Source: Janthinobacterium sp. 61
Lineage (GTDB): Bacteria; Pseudomonadota; Gammaproteobacteria; Burkholderiales; Burkholderiaceae_D
Length of the DNA stretch: 64,000 bases
Direction: 5' to 3'
NCBI RefSeq assembly: GCF_002846335.1
Contig: NZ_PJMQ01000001.1
Location: 3,224,001 to 3,288,000 of the forward strand
Shown: one piece after another, positions 17,740 to 27,075 of the stretch
How the letters are laid out: each line of letters starts with the position of its first letter
How positions within the stretch are numbered: the first letter of the stretch is position 1
Made by a program: the position numbers and the translations under genes
Notes under the pieces: generated by a model
Told to the model about the DNA's origin: nothing
The model's database searches: none
What the model saw: only the letters and a program-made list of their open reading frames with translations

Positions 17740-18459
17740 ATGTCCGATCCCGGCCTCAGCAATACCTTAAGCACCGATACAGAATCCGGCGATGCCCCAC
17801 AGGAACTTTCCTGCTGCGGCAAACCGGCCGGCCGGCCGCGCGCGGCCGACATGGAAGCGCGCATGGAAAACCTGCTGCACACGGCTGGCTGCCTGTTTCT
17901 GGAAAAAGGGTATGGAAAGGTCAGCCTGGAAATGATCGCCCGCGAAGCCCATGTGGCCGTACGCACGATTTATGTGAAATTTGGCGGCAAGGCGGGCTTG
18001 TTCAACGCCGTGGTGGAGCTGCGCCGCGCCGCCTACTTCTCGACCATGCCGGCGCTGGAAACGGATATGCGCCCCTTGCCCGCCATCCTGGGCGAGTTCG
18101 GCTTGCTGTTCGTACAACTGGTCACCATGCCGGCGGCCATTCGCCTGAATCGCATGGTGGTGGCCGAAGCGGCCACGCACCCGGAACTGGCGGAAACGTT
18201 TTACAAAGTGGGGCCGGGTCAGACGCGCGAGATGCTGATCAAGTTTTTCAGCCGTCCCGACATCGCGCCACTGTTTCGCGCGGAGTTGACGCCGTCCATC
18301 CTGGCGCTGCACCTGCTCAATTGCCTGTTGGGCGACCAGATGTCGCGCCTGCTGTTTCCGCCGCAGCAGCAGCCGGATGTGGCACAGTTGCGCGCCAAGG
18401 TAGCGCTTAGCCTGGACCTGTTTCTGCGCGGCACCTTGCACCAGCCGCTCGCGGCCTGA
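17740..18459 (+). CDS. TetR-family regulator of the adjacent efflux operon
   Basis: 239 aa. After a 40-residue leader containing SCCGKPAGRPRAADMEAR, the TetR DNA-binding domain spans about residues 40-90 (AGCLFLEKGYGKVSLEMIAR, then HVAVRTIYVKFGGKAGLF). The C-terminal domain resembles the AcrR-type ligand-binding fold. It is divergent from the emrA-like gene with a 144-bp shared promoter region holding two matched operator-like repeats. It most likely represses the pump and itself until a substrate binds. The adjacent cysteines in SCCGK of the leader are unusual. Confidence 0.9.
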   Translation: MSDPGLSNTLSTDTESGDAPQELSCCGKPAGRPRAADMEARMENLLHTAGCLFLEKGYGKVSLEMIAREAHVAVRTIYVKFGGKAGLFNAVVELRRAAYFSTMPALETDMRPLPAILGEFGLLFVQLVTMPAAIRLNRMVVAEAATHPELAETFYKVGPGQTREMLIKFFSRPDIAPLFRAELTPSILALHLLNCLLGDQMSRLLFPPQQQPDVAQLRAKVALSLDLFLRGTLHQPLAA

Positions 18460-18467
18460 CGCGCGAT

Positions 18468-19637
18468 TCAGCCATGGCAGCCGCCTTCTTCCTGCATCGC
18501 TGATTCGGCAGCCTCATCGTTCAAGCCCAGCGCACGCAAGAAAGGCTGGGCCGCCGACGGTCCATCAAGACTCAGTGACGACTCAATTCCATCAAGGCGT
18601 TCCGGGCCATAGCGCATCAGGTCGAACGAGGTTTCAAAGCGCTGCGCCAGGAAATAAGTGCGGAAGTAATCGAAGGAAAACGCCACCTGGCCATCGGCCA
18701 GCAGCAGCAAGCCATGCGCATGCAGTGGCGCCAGCCAGTCCCCTGCGGCCATGCTCCAGCCCTTCACGCCGCAATAGTCGCTGGCAAAACGCTGCAGTTC
18801 CGCTTCGCCGAGGAACAGGGTCTTGGCTTCGAACATCACGAACGCCAGCTCGATCAGGAATTCGCGCGCATCGGCAGCCACGCCAGCACCCTCACGCTGC
18901 CGCGCGCCAGCCTTGCCCAGCAAACCATCGAGATAAACGCGTTCGCTTGCCAGCTGCGGCAGCAAGGTAGCAAACACATACTCGGCATCCATCTGCCCCG
19001 TTTCCTGGCCGTTCGGCGTGTACAGTACCGACAGGGCGAAGTTCTTGCTCACGTCGTCGAACTCGCGCAGCGACACAGTCCACTGCGTGCCTGGCGCGTC
19101 GCCCTCGGCCCCGCCCGTGCCGAACTCGAGCACGGAAAACGCCGCCATCTGGCCATGCGCTCCGTACAGGCTGCCGGGATTGCTCTTGAACAGGATGCCC
19201 AGCGACTTCATCAGTGAACTGGCGTCGCCCGTATGCTGGTGGCCGTGGAACACGGCGTGGATATTCTTGTAGTGCGCGCGCTGCTCGGCACTGGCGTGCT
19301 CATCGGCGGAGAAAAAACTGAAGCCGGCATTGCCCAGCGCCGCAGCCGCAACACCCTGCACGCGGCTGCCCGGCACCAGGTAGTAACGCGCACCGGGCAA
19401 GCTGGCCGCCTGCAGCAAGGGGCGCAGGAAGTATTCGTAGACATACACAGGCGTCGTGCCGGCACAGGCGTCCGGCGCCACCAGCTGCCCCGTGAAGAAA
19501 ATCGCATCGATCTGCTTGCCCGCCGCCAGAATGGCAGCCACATCCTGGTACAAGGCATGCAGCATCACGGCTTGCTCTTGCTCATCAGCCCGACGCAAAC
19601 GGACATCGGCAATATGAAGGGCGGTAAATTTTTTCAT
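18468..19637 (-). CDS. metallophosphoesterase-fold protein with degraded metal site
   Basis: 389 aa. The first 220 residues follow the calcineurin-like phosphoesterase order: LHIADVRL (canonical LHISDLHL), FFTGQLV (canonical TGDLV), VPGSRVQ (canonical PGNHD) and FHGHQHTGD (canonical GHTH). The second His of motif 1, the Asp of motif 2 and the Asn-His of motif 3 are missing, so the two-metal site is incomplete and catalysis is doubtful. The C-terminal half (about 170 residues, with DYCGVKGWSMAAGDWLAPLH) is not a domain I know. The gene converges on the TetR gene and is followed by only 8 bases. It may be a binding or regulatory protein; no function is assigned. Confidence 0.7.
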   Translation of the reverse strand: MKKFTALHIADVRLRRADEQEQAVMLHALYQDVAAILAAGKQIDAIFFTGQLVAPDACAGTTPVYVYEYFLRPLLQAASLPGARYYLVPGSRVQGVAAAALGNAGFSFFSADEHASAEQRAHYKNIHAVFHGHQHTGDASSLMKSLGILFKSNPGSLYGAHGQMAAFSVLEFGTGGAEGDAPGTQWTVSLREFDDVSKNFALSVLYTPNGQETGQMDAEYVFATLLPQLASERVYLDGLLGKAGARQREGAGVAADAREFLIELAFVMFEAKTLFLGEAELQRFASDYCGVKGWSMAAGDWLAPLHAHGLLLLADGQVAFSFDYFRTYFLAQRFETSFDLMRYGPERLDGIESSLSLDGPSAAQPFLRALGLNDEAAESAMQEEGGCHG

Positions 19638-19654
19638 TGTTGCAAAACTTTCTT

Positions 19655-19815
19655 AGAGCCTATCCCAGTAGGGAGCGTCTTCTGCTGGTCGTTCATCAGG
19701 AGCGCGGACAAGGCCGTGAGGAGAACGCATGGCGAGCCACGCGACGACGATCAACGCAGTCCCCGCTTCTGAGGGGCGCCAGCAAGGGATGTATTCATCT
19801 ACTGAGACAGGCTCT
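19655..19815. repeat. 161-bp element with imperfect terminal inverted repeats
   Basis: The left end AGAGCCTATCCCAGTAG and the right end CTACTGAGACAGGCTCT match as inverted repeats at 15 of 17 positions. Inside, TGCTGG / CCAGCA and CCCC / GGGG pairs extend the folding. It has no convincing ORF. It lies just upstream of the degenerate phosphoesterase gene. The outline fits a miniature inverted-repeat element or a structured RNA; copy number elsewhere is unknown. Confidence 0.55.
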
Positions 19816-20000
19816 CAGTACAGCGGAACTTGAGCGACCCACACGCTGGCAGCATTCCTGGAAAAATCACACGCTTCTATTGAAGCAAAAGCAAAACATG
19901 GTTACAGACCTCTATTCTGCCATTTTTTCCACAAGGCAATACTCACCAATTTTCACAAGACATAGACGCGCCACGTTTTACCATGCCAAAGGTCAAGGGA

Positions 20001-20033
20001 AATAAAAAAACCGGGAACAAGTCCCGGTTTTTA
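20001..20033. terminator. bidirectional terminator hairpin
   Basis: AAACCGGGA and TCCCGGTTT form a stem around a short loop, with A tracts before and T tracts after. It lies past the most distal lpdA tail copy and probably marks the ancestral end of the minus-strand transcription unit. Confidence 0.8.
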
Positions 20034-20053
20034 TACTGAAAGTTAATTTTTTA

Positions 20054-20222
20054 TCAGCGCTTGCGCGGTGGCGGCAAATCCGTGCACACAGCGTCGGGGG
20101 CGGGTGGATGCTCTTGCCGATGTCGGTGCCGTCGCAGCCCATTTCGATGGCCAGGGCGATTTCGCCGCTTCATCGTTCACCTGTTGCCCGCATGCGTGCC
20201 GACGATGATGCCGCCGATGATG
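20054..20222 (-). pseudogene. lpdA 3'-end remnant, distal copy (internally deleted)
   Basis: The sequence repeats the last about 200 bases of lpdA (20575-20776), starting with the same stop-proximal GCTTGCGCGGTGGCGGCAAA. Compared with the true gene it lacks about 58 bases between CCGTGCA and GCGTCGGG. It shares with the middle copy an inserted CTTCATCGTTCACC-like block and a tail that departs from lpdA after GCCGATGATG. It has no start and is frameshifted, so it is not expected to be translated into anything useful. Confidence 0.85.
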
Positions 20223-20244
20223 TGTTTAATCGTTGCTGGATAAT

Positions 20245-20275
20245 AAAAAACCCCGCAATCGCTTGCGGGGTTTTT
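20245..20275. terminator. duplicated terminator between lpdA remnants
   Basis: CCCCGC / GCGGGG stem with flanking A and T tracts. The hairpin and its surroundings (TTGCTGGATAATAAAAAA on one side, TTTTTAGTGTTAC on the other) are identical to those at 20532-20562, so terminator and gene tail were copied as one unit. Confidence 0.85.
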
Positions 20276-20300
20276 AGTGTTACGACACAGCGCTACAACA

Positions 20301-20509
20301 TCAACGCTTGCGCGGTGGCGGCAAATCCGTGCAGACACCTTCGTACACTTCAGCGGCCATACCGATCGACTCGCCCAGCGTCGGGTGCGGGTGGATGGTC
20401 TTGCCGATGTCGGTGCCGTCGCAGCCCATTTCGATGGCCAGGGCGATTTCGCCGCTTCATCGTTCACCCGTCGCCCGCATGCGTGCCGACGATGGTGCCG
20501 CCGATGATG
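20301..20509 (-). pseudogene. lpdA 3'-end remnant, middle copy
   Basis: Almost identical to the true lpdA end over about 150 bases (differences seen at the A/G in GGCAA-TCC and the C/G in TCGTA-ACTT). An inserted block CTTCATCGTTCACC then breaks the frame, homology resumes, and it ends after CCGATGATG where the true gene continues GCGATGCG. The inserted block and the following junction both contain TCATCGTT, so a 50-base segment is flanked by direct repeats. The unit is offset 274 bases from the real gene end and about 247 bases from the distal copy. Confidence 0.87.
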
Positions 20510-20531
20510 TGTCTCATCGTTGCTGGATAAT

Positions 20532-20562
20532 AAAAAACCCCGCAATCGCTTGCGGGGTTTTT
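20532..20562 (-). terminator. terminator of the pyruvate dehydrogenase operon
   Basis: Stem CCCCGC / GCGGGG with an 8-base loop, extended by A/T pairing and followed by a T tract on either strand. It lies 13 bases past the lpdA stop. An exact second copy lies at 20245-20275. Confidence 0.88.
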
Positions 20563-20574
20563 AGTGTTACAACA

Positions 20575-22359
20575 TCAACGCTTGCGCGGTGGCGGCAAGT
20601 CCGTGCAGACACCTTCGTAGACTTCAGCGGCCATACCGATCGACTCGCCCAGCGTCGGGTGCGGGTGGATGGTCTTGCCGATGTCGGTGCCGTCGCAGCC
20701 CATTTCGATGGCCAGGGCGATTTCGCCGATCATGTCGCCCGCATGCGTACCGACGATGGTGCCGCCGATGATGCGATGCGTTTCTGCGTCGAACAGCAGC
20801 TTGGTAAAGCCTTCTGCGCGGCCATTGGCCACGGCGCGGCCCGAGGCGGCCCACGGGAAGTGGCCCTTCTCGACCTTGATGCCCTTGGCTTTCGCTTCGT
20901 CTTCCGTAATGCCGGCCCATGCCACTTCCGGGTCCGTGTAGGCGACCGACGGGATCACCTTGACATCGAAGTGGGACTTCTGGCCGGCGGCAGCTTCCGC
21001 TGCCACGTGGGCTTCATGCACGGCCTTGTGCGCCAGCATCGGCTGGCCCACCAGATCGCCGATGGCGAAGATGTTAGGCACGTTGGTGCGCATCTGGCTG
21101 TCGACGTTGATGAAACCGCGGTCCGTCACTTGCACGCCGGCCTTGTCTGCGGCCAGCTTCTTGCCGTTCGGACTACGGCCCACGGCGACGAGCACCAGGT
21201 CGTAGACTTGCGGCGCTGGCGCCGTGGCGCCCGCTTCGGCTGCTTCGAACGTGACCTTGATGCCTTCCGGCAACGCCTCGACGGCCACCGTCTTGGTCTT
21301 GGTCATGATGTTATCGAAGCGCTTCTCGTTGAACTTCTGCCACACCTTGACGGCGTCGCGGTCGGCGCCCTGCATCAGGCCATCCATCATTTCGACCACG
21401 TCGATGCGCGCGCCAAACGTGGAATACACGGTCGCCATTTCCAGGCCGATGATGCCGCCGCCGATGACCAGCATGCGTTTCGGGATCTGGCGCAATTCCA
21501 GCGCACCCGTCGAATCGACGATGCGCGGGTCTTCCGGCACGAAGGGCAGTTTCACCACGGACGAACCGGCAGCGATGATGGCCTGCTTGAACTGCACGAC
21601 TTTTTTCGAGCCGTCGCCTGCCGTCACTTCGATGTGGTTGGCGCTGAGGAACTGGCCCACGCCGGTAACGATTTGCGTCTTGCGTGCCTTGGCCATGCCA
21701 GCCAGGCCGCCCGTCATGTTCGAGATGACGCCTTCCTTGTACTTGCGTACCTGGTCGATGTCGATCGTCGGCTTGGCAAACGTCACGCCCGTATTCGACA
21801 TGTGCGCCGTTTCATCGATGACGGAGGCGACGTGCAGCAGCGCCTTCGACGGGATGCAGCCCACGTTCAGGCACACGCCGCCGAGGGTGGCGTAGCGCTC
21901 GACGATGACCGTCGACATGCCCAGGTCGGCCGCGCGGAACGCCGCCGAGTAACCGCCAGGACCACCGCCCAGCACCATCATGTCGACGTCGATGTCGACC
22001 TGGCCGCTGTAATTGCTGGCCGGGATGGCGGCAACGGCCGCAGATGCTGGTGCGGCAGCGGCTGCCGGAGCGGCTGCAACCGGCGCAGGAGCGGCCGCTG
22101 GCGCAGCAGCCGCCGCGCCTTCAGATGCTTCCACCACCAGCAGCGCGCTGCCTTCGGCGATCTTGTCGCCAACCTTGACCTTGATTTCCTTGACGACACC
22201 CGCATGGGTCGAAGGAATTTCCATGCTGGCCTTGTCCGATTCGACCGTGATCAGGGACTGGTCCACCTTGATGGTGTCACCCACCTTGACCATCAGTTCG
22301 ATGACTTCGACTTCCTTGAAGTCGCCGATATTCGGTACTTTTACCTCTACTGTGCTCAT
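20575..22359 (-). CDS. lpdA: dihydrolipoyl dehydrogenase with N-terminal lipoyl domain (PDH E3)
   Basis: 594 aa. Residues 1-80 form a biotinyl/lipoyl domain with the lipoylated lysine in [10 protein letters not shown]. An Ala/Pro linker follows, then the flavoprotein disulfide reductase with FAD motif VLGGGPGGYSAAFRAADLG, the redox disulfide GGVCLNVGCIPSK, and the C-terminal catalytic His-Glu region (IIGGTIVGTHAGDMIGEIAL). It reoxidises dihydrolipoyl groups of E2 with NAD+. Start 22359 has AGGAG upstream. It is the last gene of aceE-aceF-lpdA, 10 bases after aceF. The 3' end has been duplicated twice downstream. Confidence 0.97.
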   Translation of the reverse strand: MSTVEVKVPNIGDFKEVEVIELMVKVGDTIKVDQSLITVESDKASMEIPSTHAGVVKEIKVKVGDKIAEGSALLVVEASEGAAAAAPAAAPAPVAAAPAAAAAPASAAVAAIPASNYSGQVDIDVDMMVLGGGPGGYSAAFRAADLGMSTVIVERYATLGGVCLNVGCIPSKALLHVASVIDETAHMSNTGVTFAKPTIDIDQVRKYKEGVISNMTGGLAGMAKARKTQIVTGVGQFLSANHIEVTAGDGSKKVVQFKQAIIAAGSSVVKLPFVPEDPRIVDSTGALELRQIPKRMLVIGGGIIGLEMATVYSTFGARIDVVEMMDGLMQGADRDAVKVWQKFNEKRFDNIMTKTKTVAVEALPEGIKVTFEAAEAGATAPAPQVYDLVLVAVGRSPNGKKLAADKAGVQVTDRGFINVDSQMRTNVPNIFAIGDLVGQPMLAHKAVHEAHVAAEAAAGQKSHFDVKVIPSVAYTDPEVAWAGITEDEAKAKGIKVEKGHFPWAASGRAVANGRAEGFTKLLFDAETHRIIGGTIVGTHAGDMIGEIALAIEMGCDGTDIGKTIHPHPTLGESIGMAAEVYEGVCTDLPPPRKR

Positions 22360-22369
22360 CAATCGCTCC

Positions 22370-24022
22370 TTACAGCAGAATTTTGCGCATGTCGGCCAGG
22401 ACTTCGCCGAGGTACACGGAGAATCGCGCGCCCATCGCGCCATCGACCACGCGGTGGTCGTAGGACAGCGAGGTGCCCATCATCAAACGTGGCTGGAAGG
22501 CCTTGCCATCCCATACCGGCTTGATCGAGGCTTTCGACAGACCCAGAATCGCCACTTCCGGCGCATTCACGATAGGCGTGAAGTGCGTGCCGCCGATGCC
22601 GCCCAGGGACGAGATCGTGAAGCTGGCGCCCTGCATGTCGGCCGGTTTCAGCTTGCCTTCGCGCGCCTGCAAGGACAGTTCCGTCATTTCGCGGGCGATT
22701 TGCGAGACCGACTTCTGGTCCGCGCCCTTGATCACAGGCACCACCAGGCCATTCGGCGTGTCGGCCGCGAAGCCGATGTTGTAGTACTGCTTGAGGATCA
22801 GGTTTTCGCCCTTGGCGTCGAGCGAAGCGTTAAACGCCGGGAATTTCTTCAGCGCGGCGACGGAGGCCTTGATGACGAAGGCCAGCATGGTCAGCTTGGC
22901 CGCATCCTTGTTCTTCGCGTTGGCCGCGTTGGTATCGACGCGGAACGCTTCCAGGTCCGTCACGTCCGCTTCGTCGAATTGCGTGACGTGCGGGATCATG
23001 ACCCAGTTGCGGTGCAAATTCGGACCCGAGATTTTCTTGATGCGCGACAACGGCAGCAATTCGGTCGCGCCGAACTTGCTGAAGTCCAGCGACGGCCATG
23101 GCAGCAAGTCCAGGCCCACGCCCGAACCGGCCTTCGCCACTGGCGCGTTCGGCGCAGCGACGGCGCCCGACATCACGCCCTTGACGAAATTCTGCACGTC
23201 TTCCTGGGTGATGCGGCCCTTCGGGCCGGAACCGCCCACGCGGGCCAGGTCCACGCCCAGTTCGCGCGCGAACTTGCGGATCGAAGGCGACGCATGTGCC
23301 AGCTTGCCATTTGCGGCAGGCGCGGCGGCAGGGGCAGCAGCAGCGACCGGTGCCGAAGCGACGGCTGGTGCGGCGGCGGCTTGCGCGGCAGGTGCAGGAG
23401 CGGCGGCAGGTGCAGCAGCAGGAGCGGCGGCGCCGCCGGTCGTTTCCACGACCAGTACCAGCGAACCCTTGGCAACCTTGTCGCCAACCTTGACTTTCAA
23501 CTCCTTGACGATACCGGCGTGGCTCGATGGAATTTCCATGCTGGCCTTGTCCGATTCGACCGTCAGCAGCGACTGGTCGACCTTGATGGCATCGCCCACC
23601 TTGACCATCAATTCGATGACTTCGACTTCCTTGAAGTCGCCGATATCGGGCACGGTCACTTCGACCAGGGCTGGCGCGCCGGCGGCGGCGGCGGGTACCG
23701 GTGCGGCAGCAGCGGGGGCGGCTTCAGCGGCAGGTGCTGCTACTGGAGCAGCAGCGGCGGCAGGCGCAGGCGCCGAGGCGTCGTCCGCCACTTCCAGCAG
23801 CAGGACCAGCGAACCTTCGGCGATCTTGTCGCCCACGTTGACTTTCAATTCCTTGACGACACCGGCGTGGCTCGATGGAATTTCCATGCTGGCCTTGTCC
23901 GATTCGACCGTGATCAGGGACTGGTCTACCTTGACCGTGTCGCCTGGCTTGACCATCAGTTCAATGATCTCGACTTCCTTGAAATCGCCGATATCCGGGA
24001 CTTTGACTTCCACAATGCTCAT
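22370..24022 (-). CDS. aceF: dihydrolipoyllysine acetyltransferase (PDH E2)
   Basis: 550 aa. Two tandem lipoyl domains (each with [15 protein letters not shown]), joined by long Ala/Pro linkers, then the peripheral-subunit-binding domain ([20 protein letters not shown]) and the acetyltransferase domain with active-site motif [12 protein letters not shown]. It transfers the acetyl group from E1 to CoA and forms the core of the complex. Start 24022 has GGAG upstream; the longer frame to 24100 is not used. It sits 94 bases after aceE and 10 before lpdA. Confidence 0.97.
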   Translation of the reverse strand: MSIVEVKVPDIGDFKEVEIIELMVKPGDTVKVDQSLITVESDKASMEIPSSHAGVVKELKVNVGDKIAEGSLVLLLEVADDASAPAPAAAAAPVAAPAAEAAPAAAAPVPAAAAGAPALVEVTVPDIGDFKEVEVIELMVKVGDAIKVDQSLLTVESDKASMEIPSSHAGIVKELKVKVGDKVAKGSLVLVVETTGGAAAPAAAPAAAPAPAAQAAAAPAVASAPVAAAAPAAAPAANGKLAHASPSIRKFARELGVDLARVGGSGPKGRITQEDVQNFVKGVMSGAVAAPNAPVAKAGSGVGLDLLPWPSLDFSKFGATELLPLSRIKKISGPNLHRNWVMIPHVTQFDEADVTDLEAFRVDTNAANAKNKDAAKLTMLAFVIKASVAALKKFPAFNASLDAKGENLILKQYYNIGFAADTPNGLVVPVIKGADQKSVSQIAREMTELSLQAREGKLKPADMQGASFTISSLGGIGGTHFTPIVNAPEVAILGLSKASIKPVWDGKAFQPRLMMGTSLSYDHRVVDGAMGARFSVYLGEVLADMRKILL

Positions 24023-24116
24023 AGCTTGCTCCGTTATTTTATTTGTCAGATGGACCCGCACACACGCCAGGGCGGCACTTTCGCACCGCCCTGGCATCAT
24101 CGGGTCCGCACAACGA

Positions 24117-26813
24117 TTACTGGGTCACCGGATTCGGTTTGTTCGCGTCGATGCCGTACTTGGCAATCGCCTGCTCCACCACCGACACGTCGATCTTGCC
24201 TTCGTCAGCCAGCGATTTGAGCGCGGCCACGGTGACATAATAACGGTTCACTTCGAAGAACTCGCGCAGCTTGGCGCGGCTGTCCGAGCGGCCAAAGCCA
24301 TCGGTGCCCAACACTTTGTAAGTGCGGCCCTTCGGCATGAAGGCGCGGATCTGTTCTGCAAACGCGCGCATGTAATCGGTCGTGGCGACGATCGGGCCAT
24401 CCGTGTCCTGCATCAGCGACGTCACGTACGGCACGCGCTGCTCTTTCGACGGGTTGACCATGTTCCAGCGCTCGGCATCCTGGCCATCGCGGGCCACCAG
24501 GGTCAGCGACGGCGCCGACCACACATCTGCGGCCACGCCCCAATCGTTTTGCAGCAATTCGGCAGCGAAGATCGATTCGCGCAGGATGGTGCCGCAACCG
24601 ATCAGTTGTACGCGCAGTTTGGCGTCGGCCTGGCCTTCCTGCAGCTTGTACATGCCTTTCAGGATGCCTTCTTCCTGGCCTGGCTTGATGCCTGGCTGGG
24701 CGTAGTTCTCGTTCATGATCGTGATGTAGTAGAACACATCTTCCTGATTGGCGATCATACGGCGCAGGCCGTCCTGGATGATGACGGCGACTTCATGGCT
24801 GAAGGTCGGGTCGTACGGCATGCAGGTCGGGATGGTTGCGGCGAAGATATGGCTGTGGCCATCTTCGTGCTGCAAGCCTTCGCCGTTCAGGGTCGTACGG
24901 CCAGCCGTGCCGCCCATCAGGAAGCCACGGGCGCGCATGTCGGCAGAAGCCCATACCTGGTCGCCGATGCGCTGGAAGCCGAACATCGAGTAGAAGGTGT
25001 AGAACGGGATCATGATGCGGTCGTTGGTCGAATACGACGTCGCCGCGGCGATCCACGAGCTCATGCCACCCGCTTCGTTGATGCCCTCTTGCAGGATCTG
25101 GCCAGCCTTGTCTTCGCGGTAGTACATGACCTGGTCTTTGTCGACCGGCTCGTACAACTGGCCTTTCGGGTTGTAGATGCCGATCTGGCGGAACAGGCCT
25201 TCCATGCCGAAGGTACGCGATTCATCGACCAGGATAGGCACCACGCGCTGGCCCAGATTCGGGTCTTTCAGCAGGGTCGAAATGACGCGCACGAAGGCTT
25301 GCGTGGTCGAGATTTCACGGCCTTCAGGCGTGGCTTCCAGCACGTTCTTGAACGCGTCCAGGCCAGGCACAGGCAGGGTTTCTTCCGACTTCTGGCGACG
25401 CTGCGGCAGGTAGCCGCCCAGGGCCTTGCGGCGCTCGTGCAGGTAGACCATTTCCGGCGCATCGTCGGCAGGCTTGAAGAATGGGATGTCGGCCAGCTTG
25501 TCGTCAGGAATAGGCAGCGAGAAGCGGTCGCGCATTTCGCGGATGGCTTCGTCGTCCAGTTTTTTCGTCTGGTGCGCCGTGTTGCGCGCTTCGCCCGACT
25601 TGCCCATGCCGTAGCCCTTGATGGTTTTCACCAGCAGGACGGTTGGCTGGCCCTTGTGTTCCTGGGCGATCTTGAAGGCCGCGTAGATCTTGTGCGGATC
25701 ATGGCCGCCACGGGTCAGGCGCCAGATGTCGTCGTCCGTCATGTTGGCAACCATTTCCAGCAGCTTCGGATGCTTGCCGAAGAAGTGCTTGCGCACGTAG
25801 GCGCCGTCTTTCGCTTTGTAGTTCTGGTATTCGCCGTCGACGGTTTCCATCATCACGCGCTGCAGGATGCCTTCCTTGTCTTGTGCCAGCAAGGCGTCCC
25901 AGCCCGGGCCCCAGATGACCTTGACGACGTTCCAGCCGGCGCCGCGGAATTCGCCTTCCAGTTCCTGGATGATCTTGGTATTGCCGCGCACAGGGCCGTC
26001 CAGGCGCTGCAGGTTGCAGTTGACCACGATGACCAGGTTGTCGAGCATGTCGCGTGCGGCCAGGCCGATCGCGCCCAGCGATTCCGGCTCGTCCATCTCG
26101 CCATCGCCGCAGAAGGCCCAGATCTTGCGGTTGTCGGTTTTCGCGATGCCGCGTGCGTGCAGGTATTTCAGGAAGCGCGCCTGGTAGATCGCCATGTGCG
26201 GGCCCAGGCCCATCGACACGGTCGGGAACTGCCAGAAGTCAGGCATCAATTTAGGATGCGGGTACGAAGACAGGCCCTTGCCGTCAACTTCCTTGCGGAA
26301 GTTCAGCATTTGCTCTTCCGTCAAGCGACCTTCGAGGAAGGCGCGCGCGTAGACGCCGGGCGAGGAGTGGCCCTGGATGTACAGCAGGTCGCCGCCGTGG
26401 TCGGCCGTTGGCGCGTGCCAGAAATGGTTGAAACCGATGCCCAGCATGTTCGCCAGCGAAGCAAACGAGGACAAGTGGCCGCCCAGATCGCCGTCGGCGC
26501 GGTTGGCCTTGACCACCATGGCCATGGCGTTCCAGCGCATCCACGAGCGCAGGCGCTCTTCATATTCCAGGTTGCCGGGACAGTGTGCTTCTTGTTTGGT
26601 GGGGATGGTATTGACGTAGGCGGTGGTGCTGGAGAACGGGATCTGGGCGCCACGGCGGCGGGCCAGGTCAACCATGCGTTCCATCAGGTAATGCGCGCGT
26701 TCCGGACCTTCATTTTCCAGAACGGCTTCGAGCGCGTCCAGCCACTCCTTGGTTTCCTGCATATCCGGGTCGGTGCCGATCTGTGTCGTTACCTGGTTCA
26801 GTTGAGCTGACAT
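24117..26813 (-). CDS. aceE: pyruvate dehydrogenase E1 component, homodimeric type
   Basis: 898 aa, the usual length for the single-chain proteobacterial E1. The thiamine diphosphate site is visible as [20 protein letters not shown] with the downstream NCNLQRLDG. It decarboxylates pyruvate and acetylates the lipoyl arms of E2, feeding acetyl-CoA to the TCA cycle. Start 26813 has AAAGGAGA upstream. It is the first gene of the operon, behind a promoter at 26913-26941 and a leader of roughly 90 bases. Confidence 0.97.
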   Translation of the reverse strand: MSAQLNQVTTQIGTDPDMQETKEWLDALEAVLENEGPERAHYLMERMVDLARRRGAQIPFSSTTAYVNTIPTKQEAHCPGNLEYEERLRSWMRWNAMAMVVKANRADGDLGGHLSSFASLANMLGIGFNHFWHAPTADHGGDLLYIQGHSSPGVYARAFLEGRLTEEQMLNFRKEVDGKGLSSYPHPKLMPDFWQFPTVSMGLGPHMAIYQARFLKYLHARGIAKTDNRKIWAFCGDGEMDEPESLGAIGLAARDMLDNLVIVVNCNLQRLDGPVRGNTKIIQELEGEFRGAGWNVVKVIWGPGWDALLAQDKEGILQRVMMETVDGEYQNYKAKDGAYVRKHFFGKHPKLLEMVANMTDDDIWRLTRGGHDPHKIYAAFKIAQEHKGQPTVLLVKTIKGYGMGKSGEARNTAHQTKKLDDEAIREMRDRFSLPIPDDKLADIPFFKPADDAPEMVYLHERRKALGGYLPQRRQKSEETLPVPGLDAFKNVLEATPEGREISTTQAFVRVISTLLKDPNLGQRVVPILVDESRTFGMEGLFRQIGIYNPKGQLYEPVDKDQVMYYREDKAGQILQEGINEAGGMSSWIAAATSYSTNDRIMIPFYTFYSMFGFQRIGDQVWASADMRARGFLMGGTAGRTTLNGEGLQHEDGHSHIFAATIPTCMPYDPTFSHEVAVIIQDGLRRMIANQEDVFYYITIMNENYAQPGIKPGQEEGILKGMYKLQEGQADAKLRVQLIGCGTILRESIFAAELLQNDWGVAADVWSAPSLTLVARDGQDAERWNMVNPSKEQRVPYVTSLMQDTDGPIVATTDYMRAFAEQIRAFMPKGRTYKVLGTDGFGRSDSRAKLREFFEVNRYYVTVAALKSLADEGKIDVSVVEQAIAKYGIDANKPNPVTQ

Positions 26814-26882
26814 CTGTTGAGTCTCCTTTGTGAACGCCCCACCCCGATTTTCCGGATCGCTGTCGGACGGTATTTCGCTGAT

Positions 26883-26934
26883 TATTTACTATTAAGTCGG
26901 TTTAGTGTGGGGATTCTAACAGCGTATTTACTAT
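26883..26934. promoter_or_regulatory. pair of 10-bp direct repeats around the aceE promoter
   Basis: TATTTACTAT occurs at 26883-26892 and again at 26925-26934, 42 bp apart (about four helical turns). The upstream-strand copy lies between the -35 and -10 boxes of the aceE promoter and the other falls just after the expected transcription start, the positions expected of a repressor pair. Confidence 0.45.
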
Positions 26935-26941
26935 TTTTCAA
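26913..26941 (-). promoter_or_regulatory. promoter of the aceE-aceF-lpdA operon
   Basis: On the minus strand TTGAAA (26941-26936), a 17-base spacer and TAGAAT (26918-26913) form a good sigma70 promoter. Transcription would start near 26906. The 478-bp gap 26814-27291 between aceE and folD also holds a palindromic element at 27076-27195; I see no gene in it. Confidence 0.7.
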
Positions 26942-27075
26942 ATTACGATATAGCATTTCGCATTGTGAAATTACCCTATGAAATTTATGCTGCAGTGCCG
27001 CAAATTCTGCCCGGAAATTAGGGTGAGCAGAGTAACAAAAGGAATGAACACCCCCAGTCGCCCGCACAGGCTCCC

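Noticed and set aside
19637..20005. Small plus-strand frames across the 161-bp element
   Set aside because: No ribosome binding site, no family features, and they run over inverted repeats and a terminator region.
20177..20545. 122-codon minus-strand frame through the lpdA remnants
   Set aside because: It reads the remnants out of the lpdA phase and crosses an exact terminator copy; it is best explained as decay.
20308..24220. Long plus-strand frames (738 and 735 codons) opposite lpdA and aceF
   Set aside because: They are antisense shadows and contain the complement of lipoyl-domain repeats; the first also crosses terminators and the lpdA remnants.
22791..26810. 1339-codon frame on the plus strand opposite aceE and aceF
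   Set aside because: It is the complement of strongly coding, GC-rich sequence with PDH motifs on the other strand; its translation has no family features.
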